64,000 bases of DNA from Palsa-883 sp963847615 (GCA_963847615.1 CAWKAN010000017.1:124001-188000); one strand, 5' to 3'. Shown: positions 8,346 to 17,421, counted from the first letter of the stretch. Program-made: numbers and translations. The notes: generated from the letters alone by a model not told the origin.

Positions 8346-10043
8346 TTGGCCGACGCGCTCGACACCCCGATCGCGCGCCACATCTGGGACCAGCGCTACC
8401 GCGACGGCGCGCACGAGGCGTCGATCGAGGACACCTGGCGGCGCATCGCCGCGACCGTCGCGCGCGCCGAGCCGACCGATCGCGCCGCGTGGCGTGGCCG
8501 CTTCGCCGCGCTGTTGCGGGATTTCCGTTTCCTGCCCGGGGGGCGCATCCAGGCCGGCTCCGGCACCGGATCGCACGTCAGCCTGTTCAACTGCTTCGTC
8601 ATGGGCCCGATCGAGGATTCGATCGACGGCATCTTCCGCGCGCTGCGCGAGGGTGCGCTGACGATGCAGCAGGGCGGCGGCGTGGGCTACGACTTCTCCA
8701 CCTTGCGCCCGCACGGCACGCCGGCCCATGGCAGCGTCGGCGTCGCCTCCGGCCCGGTGTCGTTCATGGACGTGTGGGACGCGATGTGCGCCACCATCCA
8801 GTCCACCGGGGCGCGGCGCGGGGCGATGATGGCGACACTGCGCATCGATCATCCCGATATCGATGCGTTCATCACCGCCAAGCAGCGCGCCGGGCGGCTG
8901 CGCCATTTCAACCTGTCGGTGCAGGTCAGCGACGCCTTCATGCAGGCGCTGGCCGCGGATGCCGAATGGGCCTTGGCGTTTCCGCTCGGCCACACGGTGC
9001 GATCGGTGCCGGCGCGGCTTCTGTGGGACCGCCTGCTGCGCGCCAGCTACGTGCATGGCGAACCCGGCGTGCTGTTCATCGATCGGATCAACCGGCTGAA
9101 CAATCTTTGGTACCGCGAGCATATCACCGCCACCAACCCGTGCGGCGAGGTGCCGTTGCCGCCGTACGGCGCCTGCGACCTCGGCTCGATCAACCTGACG
9201 CGGCTGATCGATGCCCCCTTCACCCCGCACGCCCGGCTGGATCGCGACCGGCTGCTGGAGATCGTTCCCGACGCGGTGCGTCTGCTGGACAACGTGATCG
9301 ATATCTCGCGCTTCCCGCTGCGCCGGCAGCTGCTTGCGGCACGCCAGGCGCGCCGCATCGGCCTCGGCATCACCGGGCTGGCGGACGCGCTGGTCATGCT
9401 GGGGCTGCGCTACGACAGCGACGCCGCGGTGGCATTCGCCGCCGAGACGATGCGCACGATCCGCGATGTCGCGTATCGCACCTCGATCGCCTTGGCGCGC
9501 GCCAAGGCGGCGTTTCCCGCGTTCGAGCGCGACCGCTATTTGGCTGGCCCCTTCGTCGCGGCGCTGCCGGGCGACATCCGCGACGCCATCGCCCGCGACG
9601 GCATCCGCAACAGCCATCTGACCGCGATCGCGCCGGCCGGCACGATCAGCCTGCTGGCCGGCGACGTCTCGTCCGGGATCGAACCGATCTTCGCGCCCGA
9701 CCAGCGCCGCACCGTGCTGGATCGCAACGGCCGGCCGCAGAGCTTCCACCTGACCGACCACGCCGTGCGCCTGTGGCGCCAGCAGACCGGCCGCACCGAC
9801 GGTGCGCCGCCAACCGCGGTGACGGCCGCCGACCTCGACATCGCGGCGCACCTCGATATGCAGGCGGCGGTGCAGCCCTACGTGGACAACGCGATCTCGA
9901 AGACGATCCACATCCCGCCGGCGTGCCCGTTCGAACGCTTCGCCGATGTCTATCGGCTGGCCTACGACAAGGGGCTGAAGGGGTGCACCACGTTCCGTCC
10001 GACCGCGGCGACCGAAGCGGTGTTGCACGCCTCATCCGCGTAG
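8346..10043 (+). CDS. nrdJ: Adenosylcobalamin-dependent (class II) ribonucleotide reductase
   Basis: 565 residues with a TTG start at 8346, two bases after the hpf stop, and GGAGG ten bases upstream (8331-8335). The catalytic barrel motifs are clear: LFNCFVMGPIEDSIDGIF, MQQGGGVGYDFSTLRP, TGARRGAMMATLRIDHPDI, TNPCGEVPLPPYGACDLG, NSHLTAIAPAGTISLLAG and KGLKGCTTFRP. It is a short form: it ends soon after the last motif without the C-terminal zinc-ribbon or CxxC tail of long NrdJ. Class II enzymes do not need oxygen to generate their radical, which fits the FNR-type box upstream. Confidence 0.9.
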   Translation: MADALDTPIARHIWDQRYRDGAHEASIEDTWRRIAATVARAEPTDRAAWRGRFAALLRDFRFLPGGRIQAGSGTGSHVSLFNCFVMGPIEDSIDGIFRALREGALTMQQGGGVGYDFSTLRPHGTPAHGSVGVASGPVSFMDVWDAMCATIQSTGARRGAMMATLRIDHPDIDAFITAKQRAGRLRHFNLSVQVSDAFMQALAADAEWALAFPLGHTVRSVPARLLWDRLLRASYVHGEPGVLFIDRINRLNNLWYREHITATNPCGEVPLPPYGACDLGSINLTRLIDAPFTPHARLDRDRLLEIVPDAVRLLDNVIDISRFPLRRQLLAARQARRIGLGITGLADALVMLGLRYDSDAAVAFAAETMRTIRDVAYRTSIALARAKAAFPAFERDRYLAGPFVAALPGDIRDAIARDGIRNSHLTAIAPAGTISLLAGDVSSGIEPIFAPDQRRTVLDRNGRPQSFHLTDHAVRLWRQQTGRTDGAPPTAVTAADLDIAAHLDMQAAVQPYVDNAISKTIHIPPACPFERFADVYRLAYDKGLKGCTTFRPTAATEAVLHASSA

Positions 10044-11000
10044 CGCTTCCCCCAGCCTTGCCTGGCGCGTCTGCCGCGGGCCGCGCGCGACGGACAGCGA
10101 CAGGTCGAGATCCGCCAACAGCCGGTCCACGACGTCATCGCTTGGCGGCCCGTGCGCCTGGCGATGCGCGCGCACGCGCTGCAACAGCTCGGCGCTCAGC
10201 AGCCGCAGCCCGACCAGGCGGGCGCTTTCGTCGGCCAACCGCTCGGCGTCGAGCGCATCGGCGACCGCCGCGGCCCCACCCGCCAGCACCGCGGTCAGCG
10301 CCGCCAGCCCGCCGAGCGACACATCGGCCTCCGGCGTTGCCTCGCCGGTGGCGAGCCGGGCCAGCAGGTGGCGGAACGCCCCGCCGAGCTTCGCCAGCCC
10401 GACCGCGTCCTCCACATCGCGGAACGGCAGCGCCATCGTTTCGTAGGCACGATCGGCCGGGCCGAGCAGCGCCGCGCGCGGCACCCGGCAGGCATCGAGG
10501 TCCAGCAGGCAGTGGTTCGTGCCGTCCATCCCCGGCATCGGGCGCAGCGTCAGGCCCGGCGTTTCCCGCGGCAGCAGGAAAGCGCTGTAGCGCTTGCGCG
10601 CGCCGTCGATCGCGCTGATCGCCAGCACGACGAAGTGCGAGGCATCAAGTCCGTTGCTGACCCAGGCCTTGCGCCCGGTGATCCGCACGCCATCGCCGTC
10701 GGGCTCCGCGCGCGTGGTCAGATGCTTCGGATGCGCACCGACGCCCGGCTCGGAGATCGCCACGGCCAGCAACGCATCGCCGCGCACCAGGCGCGGCAGC
10801 AGCTTGGCGCGCTGGGTCGCATCGCCGAAGCCGATCAGGAAGAACCGCGCCGCCACCTGCCGGCCGGTCCAGGCGCCGGCCTGGTCCAACCGACCGCTGC
10901 GCTCGGCCAACGCAGCCGCCGCCCGCGCGATCGCGCCGTAGCCGCGCGGGTCGGCGGGATCGAGGCCGATCGGGAGCAGGTCGGCTAGAATGGGGCTCAT
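10032..11000 (-). CDS. Acyl-CoA dehydrogenase family protein (short)
   Basis: About 322 residues from the ATG at 11000; the frame is open to 11090 but that leader is not family-like. Motifs: AISEPGVGAHPKHLTTRAE (flavin/substrate loop, xxEPxxG), ITGRKAWVSNG, and GMDGTNHCLLDLDACRVP. It is shorter than canonical acyl-CoA dehydrogenases (~380), with an abbreviated N-terminal helical domain and an atypical C-terminus, so catalytic competence is uncertain. It overlaps the end of nrdJ convergently by 12 bp. Confidence 0.75.
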   Translation of the reverse strand: MSPILADLLPIGLDPADPRGYGAIARAAAALAERSGRLDQAGAWTGRQVAARFFLIGFGDATQRAKLLPRLVRGDALLAVAISEPGVGAHPKHLTTRAEPDGDGVRITGRKAWVSNGLDASHFVVLAISAIDGARKRYSAFLLPRETPGLTLRPMPGMDGTNHCLLDLDACRVPRAALLGPADRAYETMALPFRDVEDAVGLAKLGGAFRHLLARLATGEATPEADVSLGGLAALTAVLAGGAAAVADALDAERLADESARLVGLRLLSAELLQRVRAHRQAHGPPSDDVVDRLLADLDLSLSVARGPRQTRQARLGEALRG

Positions 11001-11206
11001 GCCGGGCAGTGTAGACCGGACTGCCGCGGCGGCACGACTCTCAGCCAGGTCGCGGCGCGCCGCGAGCCGCCACGAAAATAGAAGGTTCACCCAAAATCAC
11101 GGCGTCATCGGGCAAAACCATCCGCCCCGGTGGTGCATCGGCCATGCTCCGCCACCGCGGATGAAAACGGCGGGACTTTCAAGGCAACGCGCACCTGGTG
11201 CCGCCC

Positions 11207-11400
11207 CGCGTTCGTTCGTCAGCAAGCAAGGAAGCTAAGGTTTCACCACAGAGGCACAGAGGCACCGAGAAGCAAGAACCTGGGACGCGTCGTGCCGGCG
11301 TCGGTGCAGACAGCGCGCGAAGCACACCAACTCGTTTCTCCGTGTCTCTGTGCCTCTGTGGTGAATCCTTAGCTTCCTTGCTTGCTGACGAACGAATGCG
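11207..11400. repeat. 194-bp palindromic element (61-bp inverted arms)
   Basis: Arms 11207-11267 and 11340-11400 are inverted repeats with about three mismatches. They contain the dispersed CACAGAGGCACAGAGGCAC motif, and the ~72-bp loop has no gene. It sits in the 604-bp gene-free gap 11001-11604 between the acyl-CoA dehydrogenase and the aldo/keto reductase; nothing else was recognised in that gap. Confidence 0.8.
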
Positions 11401-11604
11401 CATCGGACCGGCCGGTCAATTCGACGATCAAACTCAGATATCGCTAAATCCCGCGGCACACCGGCGGGAGCGAGATGCCCCGCATCGGCCGTGATGCGCC
11501 ACCGGGGATGAAAATGGCGGAGTTTTCATCGGAGGTGTACGGTTGGCGCCACGCTGCCAATCACGACGAACGCGCTCTGACCGCGGCAACCCAGGAGGTC
11601 CGTC

Positions 11605-12591
11605 ATGCAATCCCACGCATTCGGCACACTGCCCCCCGTCTCCATCCTGACGCTGGGCGGCGGCGGCCTCGGTATGCTGTGGGGCAAGACGACGTTCGAG
11701 GAATGCGTCGCCACCGTGCACGCCGCCGTCGCCGCCGGCATTACGCTGCTGGACCTGGCGCCACGCTACGGCGACGGCAAGGCCGAGGATGTGGTCGGCG
11801 CCGCCTTCGACGGCAAGCTGCCCGCCGGGGTCCGCGTTACCAGCAAGTGCAACCTGGGCAATCTGCCGCCGGCCGCGATCGAAACAATCCTGCGCCGCTC
11901 GATCGAAACCAGCCTGCAACGGCTGCGCCTGTCGAAGCTCGATGTGTTCTTCCTGCACTCCAACGTGGTGCCGGATGCGGCCTTCATCGCCCGCGCGCCC
12001 GGGCGACGCCGCCGCGCGCATGACGCCGTACGCCGTTGTTCGCCGACGCAGGTCCGCCCGCTGTTCGAACGTTTCGTCGCCGAAGGATTGATCGGCGCCT
12101 GGGGCCTGACCGGCATCGGCCATCCCGACACCATCATCCGCCTGCTCGGCGAGCGCCCGGCGCCGGCCGCCGTGCAGTGCATCGCCAACCTGCTGGACTC
12201 GCCCGGCGGCCTGAAATTCTTCGACGGCCCGGCCAAGCCGCGCGCGGTCATCGCCGCGGCGCGGGCCAACGGCGTCGGCGTGATGGGGATCCGGGCCGTG
12301 CAGGCCGGCGCGCTGACCGCCGCGATCGACCGCGAGCTGCCGGCGGACCACCCGGAGGTGCTGGACTACGCCCGCGCCGCCGGCTTCCGCCGCCTGTGCG
12401 CCGAGCTCGGCGCCAACCCCGCGGTGATCGCCCATCGCTACGCCCTGTCGCTCGACATCGACACGCTGGTCCTCGGGGTGAAAAACCGTCAGGAACTGGC
12501 CGAGTGCGTCGCGGCCGCCGCGGCCGGCCCACTTCCCGGCGAATTGATCGCGCGGATCGACGCCTCGGTGGCGGGCGGGCCTGCCGGTTGA
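11605..12591 (+). CDS. Aldo/keto reductase
   Basis: 328 residues with AGGAGG eight bases before the ATG. The AKR tetrad is visible: D50, Y55 (LDLAPRYGDG), K81 (VTSK) and H118 (FFLHSN). It is followed by GLTGIGHPDTI and a C-terminal VLGVKNRQEL. Between about 11997 and 12047 the encoded residues become Arg-rich (GRRRRAHDAVRRCSP), while the neighbouring frame reads GDAAARMTPYA. This points to two compensating single-base shifts. NAD(P)H-dependent carbonyl reduction is expected; the substrate is unknown. Confidence 0.8.
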   Translation: MQSHAFGTLPPVSILTLGGGGLGMLWGKTTFEECVATVHAAVAAGITLLDLAPRYGDGKAEDVVGAAFDGKLPAGVRVTSKCNLGNLPPAAIETILRRSIETSLQRLRLSKLDVFFLHSNVVPDAAFIARAPGRRRRAHDAVRRCSPTQVRPLFERFVAEGLIGAWGLTGIGHPDTIIRLLGERPAPAAVQCIANLLDSPGGLKFFDGPAKPRAVIAAARANGVGVMGIRAVQAGALTAAIDRELPADHPEVLDYARAAGFRRLCAELGANPAVIAHRYALSLDIDTLVLGVKNRQELAECVAAAAAGPLPGELIARIDASVAGGPAG

Positions 12592-12601
12592 CGTGAATCA
12601 A
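12588..12601. promoter_or_regulatory. FNR/FixK-type box before the CBS/N-ATPase operon
   Basis: TTGAC-GTGA-ATCAA, overlapping the stop codon of the aldo/keto reductase. Its centre is about 70 bp upstream of the CBS-domain start. It matches the FNR/FixK half-site pattern on both sides. Confidence 0.7.
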
Positions 12602-12664
12602 TGCGGCCATCCCCGGGACGTGCGGTGCTGCGGCGCCGGTTGGAACGCCAAAAGGGGGCTGCCC

Positions 12665-13144
12665 ATGTCGATCGATGCCGCCAGCATCATGACAACCCAC
12701 GTTGTCACCGCCTTGCCCGACGATACGGTGGCGAAGGTGGCGCGGTTGCTCGCCGCCAACCAGATCAGCGCGGTGCCGGTGTGCGACGCCGACGGCACGC
12801 TGCTGGGCATGCTGAGCGAGGGCGATCTGATGCGCCCCTTCGCCACCGAGACCGTGACACGGCGGGCCTGGTGGCTGCGCATGCTCGCCGAGGGCACCGA
12901 GCTGGCGCCGGAATTCCTCAACTACGTGCGGGAAGATCAGCGGCGCGCCAAGGATCTGATGACCACGCCGGTGGTCAGCGTCACGGAGCGCGCTTCGGCG
13001 CAGGAGATCGCCGATCTGATGATGCGCCACCGGATCAAGCGCGTGCCGGTGCTGCGCGACGGCAAGGTGGTTGGTATTGTCGCACGCGCCGACCTGGTGC
13101 GTGCCATCGCGCGCTCGCCGGATGCCCTGTCCAGCCCGCTCTGA
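12665..13144 (+). CDS. CBS-domain protein
   Basis: 159 residues from the ATG at 12665, with AGGGGG six bases upstream. Two CBS motifs span ~8-60 (MTTHVVTALPDDTVAKVARL, GMLSEGDLMRP) and ~97-150 (DLMTTPVVSVTERASAQEIA, KRVPVLRDGKVVGIVARADL). CBS pairs bind adenine nucleotides and act as energy sensors. The predicted atpD start lies inside its last codons, so it heads the N-ATPase operon and could report ATP/AMP status. No attached catalytic domain is present. Confidence 0.85.
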   Translation: MSIDAASIMTTHVVTALPDDTVAKVARLLAANQISAVPVCDADGTLLGMLSEGDLMRPFATETVTRRAWWLRMLAEGTELAPEFLNYVREDQRRAKDLMTTPVVSVTERASAQEIADLMMRHRIKRVPVLRDGKVVGIVARADLVRAIARSPDALSSPL

Positions 13145-14573
13145 ACCGGCCCGCGCTGAACCGGCCCGTTCTGGACCAGAGGGCCGCGTCGTCGCGGTGC
13201 GTGGCGCCGTGTTGGACGTGGCCTTCGAGACCGCGGCACTGCCGGCGATCGAGACGGCGCTGCTGGTGCTCTGGGATCGCGCAACGCCGTTGAACGCGGA
13301 GGTGCAGAGCCATCTGGACGCGCGGACGGTGCGGGCGATCGCGTTGCAGGACACCGCCGGTCTGGCGCGCGGCGTGGCGGTGCACGCGACTGGGGGACCG
13401 ATCACCGTGCCGGTTGGCGACGCGGTGCTGGGCCGGTTGCTCGATGTGATGGGCGCGGTGCGCGATCGCGGCCCGGCGCTGGCGGCGGACACGCCGCGCT
13501 GGCCGATCCATCGCGCCGCGCCGCCGCTCGCCGCGCAGACCGCCGCGCGCACCGTGTTCGAGACCGGGATCAAGGTGCTCGACCTGCTGTGCCCGCTGGC
13601 GCGCGGCGGCAAGGCGGCGATGTTCGGCGGCGCCGGGGTCGGCAAGACCGTGCTGGTGATGGAGCTGATCCACGCGATGGTGCAGCGCTACCGGGGGATC
13701 TCGGTGTTCGCCGGCATCGGCGAGCGCTCGCGCGAGGGGCATGAGCTGCTGACCGACATGCGCGAGTCCGGCGTGCTAGGGCGCACCGTGCTGATCTTCG
13801 GCCAGATGAACGAGCCGCCGGGCGCCCGCTGGCGCGTCGGGCTGTCGGCGTTGACCATCGCCGAGTATTTCCGCGACGCGCGCCACCAGGACGTGCTGTT
13901 GCTGATGGACAACGTGTTCCGCTTCGTCCAGGCGGGCAGCGAGGTGTCGGGCCTGCTCGGGCGGCTGCCGTCGCGCGTCGGCTACCAGCCGACCCTGGCC
14001 ACCGAGGTGGCGGCCTTGCAGGAGCGGATCGCCTCGGTCGCCGGCGCGGCGGTCACCGCGATCGAGGCGGTGTATGTGCCGGCGGATGACTTCACCGACC
14101 CGGCGGTGACCGCGATCTCGGCCCATCTGGACAGCGCCATCGTGCTGTCGCGCGGCATGGCGGCGGAGGGGATGTATCCGGCGATCGATCCGCTGGCGTC
14201 ATCGTCGATCCTGCTCGACGCGACGGTGGTGGGCGAGGCGCACTACGCGCTGGCGGAACGGGTGCGCGAGGCGATCGCCCGCTACAAGGAATTGCAGGAT
14301 GTGATCGCGCTGCTCGGCGTCGAGGAGCTGGGCGCGGAGGATCGGCGGATCGTCGCCCGCGCACGGCGCCTGCAACGGTTCCTGACCCAGCCGTTCGAGG
14401 TGACGGAGGCGTTCACCGGGCATCCGGGACGTTCGGTGACGCTGGCCGATACGCTGGCCGGTTGCCGCGCCATCCTGGATGGCGAGGCGGACGAGTGGGC
14501 GGAAAGTTCGCTGTACCTGATTGGCGATCTGGCCGAAGCGCGGTCGCGCGAGCAGGCGAGGGCGGCGGCATGA
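13122..14573 (+). CDS. atpD: N-type ATP synthase/ATPase subunit beta
   Basis: 483 residues if started at the ATG at 13122, which overlaps the CBS gene; the first ~20 residues encoded there are low complexity, so the true start is uncertain. Walker A GGAGVGKT at ~169-176, FAGIGERSREG, GQMNEPPGAR, VLLLMDNVFRF and ILLDATVVGEAHY mark the catalytic F1 beta subunit. The order D-C-Q-R-B-E-F-A-G, with no separate delta gene, is that of the laterally mobile N-ATPase family, distinct from the housekeeping F-ATPase. The whole cluster lies behind an FNR/FixK-type box. Confidence 0.9.
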   Translation: MPCPARSEPARAEPARSGPEGRVVAVRGAVLDVAFETAALPAIETALLVLWDRATPLNAEVQSHLDARTVRAIALQDTAGLARGVAVHATGGPITVPVGDAVLGRLLDVMGAVRDRGPALAADTPRWPIHRAAPPLAAQTAARTVFETGIKVLDLLCPLARGGKAAMFGGAGVGKTVLVMELIHAMVQRYRGISVFAGIGERSREGHELLTDMRESGVLGRTVLIFGQMNEPPGARWRVGLSALTIAEYFRDARHQDVLLLMDNVFRFVQAGSEVSGLLGRLPSRVGYQPTLATEVAALQERIASVAGAAVTAIEAVYVPADDFTDPAVTAISAHLDSAIVLSRGMAAEGMYPAIDPLASSSILLDATVVGEAHYALAERVREAIARYKELQDVIALLGVEELGAEDRRIVARARRLQRFLTQPFEVTEAFTGHPGRSVTLADTLAGCRAILDGEADEWAESSLYLIGDLAEARSREQARAAA

Positions 14574-14579
14574 TGATGC

Positions 14580-14755
14580 AAGTCTTCTCCCCCTCCCCTT
14601 GCGGGCTTGGGCCGCGCAGCGGACCAAGGGCGGGGGGAGGGGGGCCGGGGCACGAGGCTTCGGGCCGACCCTGGCACCAACCCCTCCCCCTACCCTTGGT
14701 CCGCTGCGCGGCCCAAGTCCTCAAGGGAAGGGGGAGCGAAGCAGCGCCTCCCCAC
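14580..14755. repeat. Imperfect palindrome in the atpD-atpC spacer
   Basis: A 193-bp gap separates atpD and atpC, while the remaining genes of the operon overlap or nearly touch. It contains inverted C-rich/G-rich arms built around TTGGGCCGCGCAGCGGACCA and its complement. The left end (CTTCTCCCCCTCCCCTT) recurs inside the SNF2 helicase gene at 45133. It is likely a mobile palindromic repeat inserted within the operon. Confidence 0.7.
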
Positions 14756-14766
14756 AGGCCCCACCC

Positions 14767-15180
14767 ATGCGCCTGCTGATCACCGATCCCACCTCCGTCG
14801 TGGCGGACCACGCCGACATCGTCTCGGTCCGCGCCGAGGACGCCAGCGGCAGCTTCGGCATCCTCGATCGCCACGCCGACCTGCTGACCGCGCTGACCGT
14901 CTCGGTGGTGCAATGGCGCCACGCCGGCGGGCGGCTCGGCTACTGCGCGGTGCGCCGCGGCGTGCTGTCGGTGCGCGGCGGCAAGGAGGTCGCCATCGCC
15001 ACCCGCCAGGCCCAGCTCGGCGACAACCTCGACCAGCTCGAACACGTCGTGCTCGCCCGCTTCCGCGCCGACCTGGAGACCGAGCGCACCGAGCGCGTCG
15101 CCGCCACGCGCCTGCACATGGCGGCGATCCGCCAGATCATCGCCGCCCTGCGCCCGGCCGGCCCGGAGCTGACGTCATGA
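14767..15180 (+). CDS. atpC: N-type ATPase subunit epsilon
   Basis: 137 residues. The N-terminal beta-sandwich contains the SGSFGILDRHADLLTALTVS motif typical of F1 epsilon, followed by a C-terminal helical pair. It is the central-stalk subunit coupling F1 to the c ring. Its stop overlaps the atpQ start (ATGA). It is separated from atpD by the repeat-bearing spacer. Confidence 0.88.
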   Translation: MRLLITDPTSVVADHADIVSVRAEDASGSFGILDRHADLLTALTVSVVQWRHAGGRLGYCAVRRGVLSVRGGKEVAIATRQAQLGDNLDQLEHVVLARFRADLETERTERVAATRLHMAAIRQIIAALRPAGPELTS

Positions 15181-15452
15181 CCGAGGAGGGCGACGGCATG
15201 CTGCGCTCGGTCCGCCGGCGCCGCGAACGGCATTGGCGCTGGTTGCGCGAAGGCGAACCCTCCTTCGCGCGCCAGGTGGCGCAAATCGGCATCCTCGGCT
15301 GGACCATCGTGCTGCCGACCCTGCTCGGCACGTTCCTCGGCCGCTGGGTGGATCGCCATTTCGGTACCGGGATTTTTTGGACCGCGCCGCTGCTGCTGCT
15401 TGGCCTCGTGCTGGGCTGCTGGTCGGCCTGGCGCTGGATGCACACACGATGA
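15177..15452 (+). CDS. atpQ: N-ATPase accessory subunit AtpQ (AtpZ/AtpI-like membrane protein)
   Basis: 91 residues. A basic N-terminus (VRRRRERHWRW) is followed by two membrane helices around ~38-85 (ILGWTIVLPTLLGTFLGRWV and a second LLLLGLVLGCW segment). Position between atpC and atpR is the reason for the atpQ name. The protein belongs to the AtpZ/AtpI-like group, thought to aid ring assembly or ion supply. It overlaps both neighbours by ATGA. Confidence 0.8.
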   Translation: MTEEGDGMLRSVRRRRERHWRWLREGEPSFARQVAQIGILGWTIVLPTLLGTFLGRWVDRHFGTGIFWTAPLLLLGLVLGCWSAWRWMHTR

Positions 15453-15751
15453 GCGCGCTGCTCGACACCGGTTACTTCGCCCTCGGCATCGCCGCCGGCC
15501 TGCTGCATTTCCACCTGCTGCGCTGGAACACGCGGCTGTTCATCGCCGGTGGCGCGTTGCGCGCAATCGGCGTGCAACTCGTGCGCCTGGCGGCATTGGC
15601 CGGAGTGCTGGTCCTCGCGGCCTGGCACGGCGCGCTGCCGCTGCTGCTCACGGCGCTCGGCGTGATCATCGCCCGTTTCGTCATGACATCGTTCGCGCGG
15701 CAACCTTGCCCGCCAATTACACGGCGTGGCGCGGAGGAAACCGCGCCATGA
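15449..15751 (+). CDS. atpR: N-ATPase accessory subunit AtpR
   Basis: 100 residues with three predicted membrane helices (GYFALGIAAGLLHFHLL, LVRLAALAGVLVLAAW, PLLLTALGVIIARFVM). Two intramembrane arginines lie in the third-helix region and linkers. N-ATPase operons carry a small membrane protein here, and AtpR has been proposed to interact with the c ring through conserved arginines. It overlaps atpQ and atpB by four bases each, indicating translational coupling. Confidence 0.8.
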   Translation: MSALLDTGYFALGIAAGLLHFHLLRWNTRLFIAGGALRAIGVQLVRLAALAGVLVLAAWHGALPLLLTALGVIIARFVMTSFARQPCPPITRRGAEETAP

Positions 15752-16437
15752 CCGAATCCCCGCTGACCATGCCCGTCATCTTCACCCTCGGGCCGGTGCC
15801 GATCACCGCGCCGGTGGTCACCACCTGGGGCATCATGGCTTTCCTCGCCGGCGGAAGCTGGCTGCTGACGCGCCACCTCGCGTTGCGTCCCACCACCGCA
15901 CAGGCCGTGCTGGAGCTGGTGGTCAACGCCATCGCCGCGCAAATCCGCGACACGCTGCGCGCCGCGCCCGAGCCGTTCCTGCCGCTGATCGGCACGCTGC
16001 TGCTGTTCATCCTCACCGCCAACTGGTCGTCGATGATCCCCGGCGTCGAACCGCCCACGGCGCATCTGGAAACCGACGCCGCCCTGGCGCTGATCGTCTT
16101 CGTTTCGATGGCGTGGTTCGGCATCCGCGCCCGCGGCCTGCTTGGCTACCTGCGCGGTTTCGCGCGGCCCACCCTCATCATGGCCCCGCTCAACCTCGTC
16201 GAGACATTCACCCGCACCTTCTCCTTGCTGGTGCGTCTGTTCGGCAACGTGATGAGCGGCGTGTTCGTCATCGGCATCGTGCTGTCGCTCGCCGGCCTGC
16301 TGGTGCCGGTGCCGCTGATGGCGCTGGAGCTGCTGACCGGCGCCGTGCAGGCCTACATCTTCAGTATCCTCGCCCTGGTGTTCATCGGTGGCGCGATCGG
16401 CGAGGACCAGGAAACAACGCCGGAGGCCCCGTCATGA
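15748..16437 (+). CDS. atpB: N-type ATPase subunit a
   Basis: 229 residues, polytopic. The essential stator Arg lies in FSLLVRLFGNVMSG, and NWSSMIPGVEPPTAHLETD and AYIFSILALVFIGGAIGE complete the ion half-channel helices typical of F-type subunit a. It forms the ion path with the AtpE ring. Overlaps with atpR and atpE (ATGA) support a single transcript. Confidence 0.9.
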   Translation: MTESPLTMPVIFTLGPVPITAPVVTTWGIMAFLAGGSWLLTRHLALRPTTAQAVLELVVNAIAAQIRDTLRAAPEPFLPLIGTLLLFILTANWSSMIPGVEPPTAHLETDAALALIVFVSMAWFGIRARGLLGYLRGFARPTLIMAPLNLVETFTRTFSLLVRLFGNVMSGVFVIGIVLSLAGLLVPVPLMALELLTGAVQAYIFSILALVFIGGAIGEDQETTPEAPS

Positions 16438-16679
16438 ATCTGATCGAGCTCGTCTCCATCATCGGCGCCGCGCTGGCGGTGTCGTTCGGCGCCATCGGCC
16501 CGGCCCTGGGCGAGGGGCGCGCGGTGGCCGCGGCGATGGATGCCATCGCCCGCCAGCCGGAAGCCGCGGCGACGCTGTCGCGCACGCTGTTCGTCGGCCT
16601 GGCGATGATCGAAACGATGGCGATCTATTGCCTGGTCATCGCGCTGCTGCTGCTGTTCGCCAATCCGTTCGTGCACTGA
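16434..16679 (+). CDS. atpE: N-type ATPase subunit c, with Na+-type ligand signature
   Basis: 81 residues, two helices. The ion-site residue is E60 in helix 2. A second carboxylate E27 lies in helix 1 (GPALGEG), and T61 and Y65 follow E60 (IETMAIY). Extra E/Q in helix 1 plus E-[ST] and Tyr is the signature linked to Na+-binding c rings, on which the N (Na+) name was based. From memory, experimental work on a Burkholderia N-type ring favoured protons, so ion specificity should not be read from this alone. Confidence 0.9.
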   Translation: MNLIELVSIIGAALAVSFGAIGPALGEGRAVAAAMDAIARQPEAAATLSRTLFVGLAMIETMAIYCLVIALLLLFANPFVH

Positions 16680-16682
16680 CCC

Positions 16683-17421
16683 ATGCATATCGACCTGTGG
16701 ACGCTCGGGCTGCAGGCGATCAATGTCCTGGTTCTCGTCTGGCTGCTGGCGCACTTCCTGTTCCGCCCGGTCGCGGCGATCGTGGTGCAGCGCCGCCAGG
16801 CGACCGAGGCGCTGTTGGCCGACGCCGAAACCACGCGGGCCAAGGCGCAGGCGGAGGCAACTGAGATCATCCGCCAGCGCGAGGGTCTTGGCGACGAAGC
16901 CGACCGCCTGCGCGCCGCCGCGCACCAGGACGCCGAGGCCGACCGCAACACCCAACTGGCGCAGGCCCGCGCGGAAGCCGATCGCGCACGGGCGGATGCT
17001 GTGGCAGCGCTGGCACGCGAACGGGCCCAGCTTGGGGCCGCGCTGGAAGCCCGCGCCTGCACCCTGGCGGTCGATATCGCCCGTCGTCTGCTGGACCGTC
17101 TGCCATCCGCCGCGATCACCCAGGCGCTCGCCCGCATGCTCGACGAGGCCATCGCTGCCTTGCCGCCGGCCGAGCGCACCCTGCTCGCCACCGCGCCGGA
17201 GCGGCTCGAGGTGGTCACCGCCGCGCCGCTCGATCCAGCCGGGGAGGCGGAGATCGCCGCGGCACTGACGCAGGCGCTCGGCGTGCCGGCGGCACCGACG
17301 TTCCGCGTCGACGCCGCGCTGCTGGGCGGCATCGAGCTGCGCGGTCCGTACACCCGGATCAACAACTCCTGGCGGTCGGACCTCGATCGGATCGCCGGCG
17401 AACTGGCGGCGGAGGGTGCCG

